Shown here: in pieces, positions 59,841-64,000 of the stretch
Layout of the letters: every line of letters starts with the position of its first letter
Position numbering within the stretch: the first letter of the stretch is position 1
Source: Streptomyces sp. NBC_01549
Lineage (GTDB): Bacteria; Actinomycetota; Actinomycetes; Streptomycetales; Streptomycetaceae
Length of the DNA: 64,000 bases
Direction of reading: 5' to 3'
Assembly: GCF_026339955.1 (NCBI RefSeq)
Contig: NZ_JAPEPW010000001.1
Span: forward strand, 3,622,501-3,686,500
The notes under the pieces: model-generated
Databases searched by the model: none
Told to the model about the DNA's origin: nothing
What the model saw: the letters and a program-made list of their open reading frames with translations, nothing else
Translations under genes and position numbers: made by a program

Positions 59841-60854
59841 ATGACGTCAGCATCTGCGGTCCCTGGCATACGACGCCGCACACGGCGCCTCCGCGTCGAG
59901 GCGGCGGGGTGCGCCGTCGCCGCCCTGTGCGTGGTCACGGCGGCCCCGGCAGTCGCGGACGGCGGCAGGGGCGGCGCGAAGCCCACCATCGTGCTGGTGC
60001 ACGGCGCCTTCGCCGACGGCTCCAGCTGGAACGGGGTGATCGAACGGCTCGAACGCAAGGGCTACACGGTCATGGCCCCGGCCAATCCGCTGCGCGGGCT
60101 GTACAGCGACTCCGCCTACATCGCCTCCGTGCTCAAGACCGTCAAGGGCCCCGTCGTGCTGGCCGGCCACTCCTACGGCGGAGCCGTGATCAGCACAGCC
60201 GCGGCCGGCAATCCCCAGGTCAAGTCCCTGGTGTACGTCTCGGCGCTGATGCCGGACGTGGGCGAGAGCGGCATGTCGTTGTCCGCCCGGTTCCCCAGCG
60301 CCCTCGGCACCGCCACGACGTCCGTTCCGTATCAGGCGGGCGGTGTCAGCGGAACCGACCTGTACCTCAAGCGCGACAAGGTGCACCCGGTCTTCGCCGC
60401 GTGTCTGTCGGCCGGCGAGGCGAACCTGCTGGCGGTCACCCAGCGGCCCGCGGCCACCACCGCGTTCTCGGAGAAGGCCAAGGCCGCGGCGTGGAAGGAC
60501 ATCCCGTCCTGGGCCCTCGTCGGCCGGCAGGACATGACCATCAACCCGGAACAGGAACGCTTCGAGGCCAAGCGCGCCCATTCCCACACCGTGGAGATCG
60601 ACACCTGCCACGTGTCCCTCGTCGCCCGCCCCGACGCCGTCGCCGACCTGATCCTCCAGGCCGCCACGGCCACCACCACCGCCACCGCGACGAACACCGC
60701 CGCCACCGATCCCGCTCACCCGACGCTCGCGACCACCGGCACCCCGGGGCGCGGCGCGCAGGCGATCACCCTCGGCGGCATCGCGGGCGCGTCTGTGGCC
60801 GCCGGCTCCGCGGTCGTCCTCCTCGGCCGCCGGCTGCGACACCGCACGCACTGA
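59841..60854 (+). CDS. Secreted alpha/beta hydrolase with class E sortase signal
   Basis: 337 aa from ATG 59841 after AAGAGGAAG. A signal peptide with several arginines (RRRTRRLRVEAAGCAVAALC ... APAVADGG) leads to an alpha/beta hydrolase of the haloperoxidase/esterase type: VLVHGAFADGSSW, nucleophile GHSYGG with S111 and the late DTCHVSL. Residues 296-300 are LATTG, followed by a hydrophobic helix and RRLRHR, matching the LAxTG sorting signal used by Streptomyces class E sortases. It should be attached to peptidoglycan at the cell surface. Confidence 0.82.
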   Translation: MTSASAVPGIRRRTRRLRVEAAGCAVAALCVVTAAPAVADGGRGGAKPTIVLVHGAFADGSSWNGVIERLERKGYTVMAPANPLRGLYSDSAYIASVLKTVKGPVVLAGHSYGGAVISTAAAGNPQVKSLVYVSALMPDVGESGMSLSARFPSALGTATTSVPYQAGGVSGTDLYLKRDKVHPVFAACLSAGEANLLAVTQRPAATTAFSEKAKAAAWKDIPSWALVGRQDMTINPEQERFEAKRAHSHTVEIDTCHVSLVARPDAVADLILQAATATTTATATNTAATDPAHPTLATTGTPGRGAQAITLGGIAGASVAAGSAVVLLGRRLRHRTH

Positions 60855-60902
60855 CCTGCAGATCGTCAAGCGCACCTGCTTGTACCGGCACGGAAAGTGA
60901 GG

Positions 60903-61304
60903 TCAGCGGTCTGGCGCGGCCGGTCGATCCGACGCCGGTGAGTCGCTCGCCGGAAGGTGGTCCTCCGCCCACACGAGCAAGGCGGTCAGGGGGAGGACGA
61001 GGGCGTTGCCGTGCGGAGAGAGTGCGTAATGGGTTCGCGACGACGGGCCGGGCTGGACGTTTCGAGCGACGAGGTCGACCGCGGTCAGTTCCTGGAGGCG
61101 CTGGGCGAGCATGCGGTCGCTGATGCCGGGGACGCGCTCGCGAACCTGCGCGAAGGGGGCCGGGCCTTTGGCCAGGGCCGCGAGGATCAGGCCGTTCCAG
61201 CGTCTGCCCAGCAGGGCGAAGGCCCGCGTGAGGGCCGGAGAGGGCCCGGCTGGCTGCGGGGGTTCGGACCGGTGCGCCGGCTCAGCGCGTCGTGGGGTGG
61301 TCAT
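60903..61304 (-). CDS. HxlR-family winged-helix regulator
   Basis: 133 aa from ATG 61304. The HxlR domain spans about residues 25-115: AFALLGRRWNGLILAALAKG, PAPFAQVRERVPGISDRMLA, QRLQELTAVDLVARNV and YALSPHGNAL. Unlike many HxlR proteins it has no Cys in the first helix. Its target is not clear; neighbours are the sortase-signal hydrolase (convergent) and the DUF3533-like gene. Confidence 0.88.
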   Translation of the reverse strand: MTTPRRAEPAHRSEPPQPAGPSPALTRAFALLGRRWNGLILAALAKGPAPFAQVRERVPGISDRMLAQRLQELTAVDLVARNVQPGPSSRTHYALSPHGNALVLPLTALLVWAEDHLPASDSPASDRPAAPDR

Positions 61305-61506
61305 CGTGTGTGTCCGCTCCGGTCTGGCGCGAGGCGTCACGGTGCAGTGCCTCGCGCCGTACGTCGTAGTCGTGGCTGTTTCGGGAGTCGACCGGTGGGG
61401 CTGCCGGGCCGCACCCCCTCAGGTGGGGGTGCGGCCCGCGTGGAAGGGGCCGCACCCTTCGCGAGGCCGGCTCATGTGGACGGCCGCGGCCTCGGTGTGC
61501 CGCTGC

Positions 61507-62799
61507 TCAGCCGTCACCGTCGTTGCGGCGTGCGTGTGCGTGTGCGTGTGCGTGTGCGTGCGCGTGCGCGGGACGCCGGTCCGGCGAAGCGACGCCGGAC
61601 CCCGGCAGGGCCGGGAGGTACTCTCCGGAGGCCACCACGTCGGCCTTCGCGTCGGTCTTCGCGTCGCGGGCCCCCCGGGAATCCCGCATGACCCAGTGGC
61701 CGAACAGGACTGCTGTGAGCCCGATGACGCTCCACAGAATGAGGACGGCAAGGTGGCCGCCACCGCCGTTGCCGCCGAAGTACGTGGTGTCGCGAAGCAG
61801 GCTGGCTCCGGCGCCGGGTGGCAGCCACTGGCCGATGTCCTCCACTCCCTTGGGGAGCATCTCCGGAGCGGAGGTGGCGCCGGAGAAGGCGTTCCCGATG
61901 AAGACCATGAGCGCGGCGCTGAGCCCAAGGCCCGCCGGCCCGAAGAGTCGGATCACGCCGGCAGCGGTGGCGCTGATGGAGAGCAGGTCGAGCGACAGGA
62001 TCGCCCACGTGGCCACGTGATCGTGGGGCAGCGCCCCGAGGAAACCCTGGGCCACGACATAGATACCGAAAGCCGCGACGGCGCATGCGACGAGAAGTGT
62101 CAGCACTCGGTGCCGCGGGCGTGCCAGGCCGCGAGCCATCGTGACGAACGCCCCGATGATGATGCCGCAGATCGTGAGCGGGAAGACCGACGAGCTGAAC
62201 ACCACACCCCGGGGGTCCTCTGTGGCGACGGGCACCACGTCGACCGCCTTCACGAGGATCTTCACCGGGGAATCAGCAGCGGCGGCCCCCTGCTGGGCGG
62301 CTCCCCGCTGGGCGGCCGCCTGCTTGTGGGCCTTCGCCGAGGAATGAGCGGCGGCTGCCTTCTGCTGCGCGGCCGCCTTCTGCTGCGCGGCCGCCTGCTG
62401 GGCGATCTGCTGGGTGGCCTTGTCGGCCAGTTGCTGTCCGACCTCAGTCAGAAGCTGGGCCACGGAGGGACCGGCGGCGGAGGCCTTCAGTACGGTGACG
62501 CTGTCGCCGGAGATGGCGAAGGCGCCGTAGACATCCCGGTTCTCGATCGCCGAACGTGCGGCCTGCTGGTCGGCATAGAGGTGGAAGTCGAACGCGCCGG
62601 GCTTGGCACGAGTCAGTCCCTCCACCGCGTTCTGGGTGGCCGGCCCGGTGCCCACGATCCCGACCGGGACATCGCGTGGCGCGATCCGCCCCGCCGGCCA
62701 GGCGAACGCCATCACCGCCAGGGTGATCACTATGGGCAACGCCACGGCGGCGATGGCTACTTCCCGCCATGCCGAGCGTCCTGACAACGGGCTACTCAC
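61507..62799 (-). CDS. DUF3533/YhgE-like multi-pass membrane protein
   Basis: 430 aa from GTG 62799 after GGGAGGG. One N-terminal helix (VAIAAVALPIVITLAVMAF), a long extracytoplasmic domain (about 40-195) with a Gln/Lys/Ala coiled coil (AAQQKAAAQQKAAAAH), then five helices (GVVFSSSVFPLTICGIIIGA ... LILWSVIGLTAVLFGHW). This is the layout of YhgE/Pip-like and ABC-2-like export proteins. The C-terminus has six His-Ala repeats from a GTGTGC-type microsatellite. Divergent from a TetR gene that probably represses it. Confidence 0.8.
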   Translation of the reverse strand: MSSPLSGRSAWREVAIAAVALPIVITLAVMAFAWPAGRIAPRDVPVGIVGTGPATQNAVEGLTRAKPGAFDFHLYADQQAARSAIENRDVYGAFAISGDSVTVLKASAAGPSVAQLLTEVGQQLADKATQQIAQQAAAQQKAAAQQKAAAAHSSAKAHKQAAAQRGAAQQGAAAADSPVKILVKAVDVVPVATEDPRGVVFSSSVFPLTICGIIIGAFVTMARGLARPRHRVLTLLVACAVAAFGIYVVAQGFLGALPHDHVATWAILSLDLLSISATAAGVIRLFGPAGLGLSAALMVFIGNAFSGATSAPEMLPKGVEDIGQWLPPGAGASLLRDTTYFGGNGGGGHLAVLILWSVIGLTAVLFGHWVMRDSRGARDAKTDAKADVVASGEYLPALPGSGVASPDRRPAHAHAHAHAHAHARRNDGDG

Positions 62800-62877
62800 G
62801 GTCAGCCCTCCCTAAAAAAAGAAATGATCGTTCTCTTAACCTCCTGCAGTCTGGCCTGCCGCACGAGCAACGTCAAC

Positions 62878-62889
62878 ACGAATGTTCGT
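62878..62889. promoter_or_regulatory. Candidate TetR operator and promoter
   Basis: Palindrome ACGAATGTTCGT, followed by a T8 run and TAGAAT (a -10-like box) just before the TetR start. A related element, GAAATGATCGTTCTC, lies at 62821-62835 near the divergent DUF3533-like start. Confidence 0.6.
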
Positions 62890-62910
62890 TTTTTTTGATA
62901 GAATGACCTC

Positions 62911-63504
62911 ATGCCCAAGGTCACCCAGCAGTACATGGACGCCCGCCGTGATCAGATCCTGGACGCGGCACGCCGCTGTTTCCTGCGTGACGGCTTCCAC
63001 TCCACGTCCATGCAGGACCTGTTCACGGAGTCGGGACTGTCCGCGGGCGCGGTGTACCGGCACTTCACCAGCAAGGACGAGATGATCCTCGCGATCGCCG
63101 AGGAGAACATGCGCGAGGTCCTCGACATCACGGTCGCCGTCGCCGCGAACCGGCAGGACCGGTCCATGGGGGCGGTCATGGCGGAACTTCTCGACGTGGT
63201 CCGGGCCAAGTCCGCCGGGGGAGACCTGGCCGGGCTCGCGGTTCTGGTCTGGGGAGAGGCCATGCGCAACCCCTCGCTGGCTCACAAGCTCGATCAGCTC
63301 ATGGGCCGCATGCGCGCCGACCTGGTCATCATGGTCTGTGACCAGCAGGACCACGGCGACTTGCCCACGAGTGTGACGGCCGAGGCGATCGCTTCGACGA
63401 TGCTCTCCGTCCTCCCGGGCTACATCCTCCAACTCGCCCTGTTCGACCCGGCTGTGGTGTCCGGGGTGCCTGACGCGGTACGGGCGTTGTGGCCGCAGTC
63501 GTGA
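62911..63504 (+). CDS. TetR-family regulator
   Basis: 197 aa. HTH at residues 30-52 (HSTSMQDLFTESGLSAGAVY then RHFTSKDEMI). The C-terminal domain is helical (LLDVVRAKSAGGDLAGLAVL; MRNPSLAHKLDQLMGRMRAD). Divergent from the DUF3533-like membrane gene with AT-rich palindromes between them, the usual layout of an efflux or export gene and its repressor. Confidence 0.9.
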   Translation: MPKVTQQYMDARRDQILDAARRCFLRDGFHSTSMQDLFTESGLSAGAVYRHFTSKDEMILAIAEENMREVLDITVAVAANRQDRSMGAVMAELLDVVRAKSAGGDLAGLAVLVWGEAMRNPSLAHKLDQLMGRMRADLVIMVCDQQDHGDLPTSVTAEAIASTMLSVLPGYILQLALFDPAVVSGVPDAVRALWPQS

Positions 63505-63559
63505 CGGCAGTCCCGGAAGCCGTCCTCGCCGCGGAGGCGGCCAACGCCTCGACCGGTTC

Positions 63560-64000
63560 TCACGCCCCCAGGAAAATCGGGTTCGTGAACGCCGCCAGCG
63601 CCCCCGGTACCGGCCCCGCCGCCGTCTCGTGGCGCAACTCCGCCCGTACGTAGGCAGCGTACTGGGCCGTCGTGTTCCACTCCACCGTCCCGGAACCCGA
63701 GACCGGCAAGGGGTCGCTCGTGAAGAGGACGCCCTGGTCGGTGACGAAGCGGACCGTGCAGCGGGGGGCGCCGGTGGCCTCCAGGCGGACGGTGACCGGG
63801 GTGTCGGGGGCCACGTGCAGGCGGCCGCCGATGCCCGCGTGCTCGCCCTTCGGGCCGGTCGCCGAGAACATCAGCGACACCGACTTCGACTCCGCCACGT
63901 AGGAGCGGCCCGCGCGCAGGCCCTCCTGGATGGCCTCGCGGGTCAGTTCGTCGGCGAGGACGACCGTCTGCGGGCTGCCGACCGGGTCGGGGTCACGGTG
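63560..64000 (-). CDS. C-terminal part of a probable CehA/McbA-type metallohydrolase
   Basis: Open from the right window edge to the stop at 63560, about 146 residues. It starts at the edge with HRDPDPVGSPQTVVLADELT, then REAIQEGLRAGRSYVAESKS and beta strands ending ALAAFTNPIFLG. This matches, from memory, the tail of PHP-domain metallohydrolases of the CehA/McbA family, in which the metal site lies upstream, outside the window. An internal ATG at 63898 is in frame but is unlikely to be the start. Confidence 0.65.
   Translation of the reverse strand, partial: HRDPDPVGSPQTVVLADELTREAIQEGLRAGRSYVAESKSVSLMFSATGPKGEHAGIGGRLHVAPDTPVTVRLEATGAPRCTVRFVTDQGVLFTSDPLPVSGSGTVEWNTTAQYAAYVRAELRHETAAGPVPGALAAFTNPIFLGA

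Noticed and set aside
1-64000. CRISPR arrays, rRNA or tRNA genes
   Set aside because: No regularly spaced repeats with unique spacers and no convincing RNA gene folds were seen.

Overview
The window is high-GC actinobacterial DNA and is best read as Streptomyces. Supporting signs are GTG/TTG starts, overlapping GTGA-type gene junctions, rare TTA codons, XRE/DUF397 gene pairs, F420-dependent enzymes, and an afsK / afsS / afsR locus. All calls come from reading the sequence; no database search was run. Layout: (1) 1 to about 9.65 kb is the right part of an integrative element. It carries a partial hypothetical gene, an XRE-TPR regulator, and a compact operon resembling a small RiPP (ribosomally made, modified peptide) pathway: a 90-aa protein, a 40-aa membrane protein, a 45-aa candidate precursor peptide, a JmjC/cupin oxygenase, an aldo/keto-reductase-like protein and a kinase-like phosphotransferase. 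A zinc-ribbon resolvase, a dense repeat cluster, a train of short GC hairpins, a small putative winged-helix protein and a large serine integrase follow. The integrase abuts an MFS gene that has lost its 5' end, so the element's right end lies inside that gene. (2) 9.6-15.7 kb is a scarred junction: the truncated MFS gene, a copied 3' scrap of a flavin reductase gene, a membrane-linked CDP-glycerol-type transferase, a kinase remnant, and an IS701-family element inserted exactly at the stop codon of the intact flavin reductase. (3) 15.7-56.2 kb is dominated by a dispersed CoA-ester/F420 catabolic gene set: two CoA ligases of different type, two enoyl-CoA hydratases, an acyl-CoA dehydrogenase, two Ltp-like thiolase-fold proteins, two DUF35 proteins, DoxX, a Ddn-like protein, two LLM oxidoreductases, two amidohydrolases, SDR and ALDH. 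Eleven copies of a 15-bp palindrome (consensus CTGACGNNNCGTCAG) sit in front of nine transcription units of this set, which points to one regulon, probably under the TetR protein at 33254-33901. (4) Embedded in the same stretch are kbpA-like, afsK, afsS and afsR, together with XRE/DUF397 systems, a toxin-antitoxin-like pair, two GNAT enzymes, a LysR regulator and a PNPOx protein. (5) 56.3-64 kb holds small regulator/enzyme units: a HTH regulator divergent from an alpha/beta hydrolase over duplicated operators, an HSL-type esterase, a hydrolase with a class-E sortase signal, an HxlR regulator, a DUF3533-like membrane protein divergent from a TetR gene, and the 3' end of a probable CehA/McbA metallohydrolase. 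How they work together: the AfsK-AfsR-AfsS cascade controls antibiotic production in Streptomyces, while the palindrome-marked genes would activate an organic acid to a CoA ester and shorten it by oxidation, hydration and a retro-aldol or thiolytic step. The substrate cannot be read from the sequence. The integrative element is an independent accessory module.
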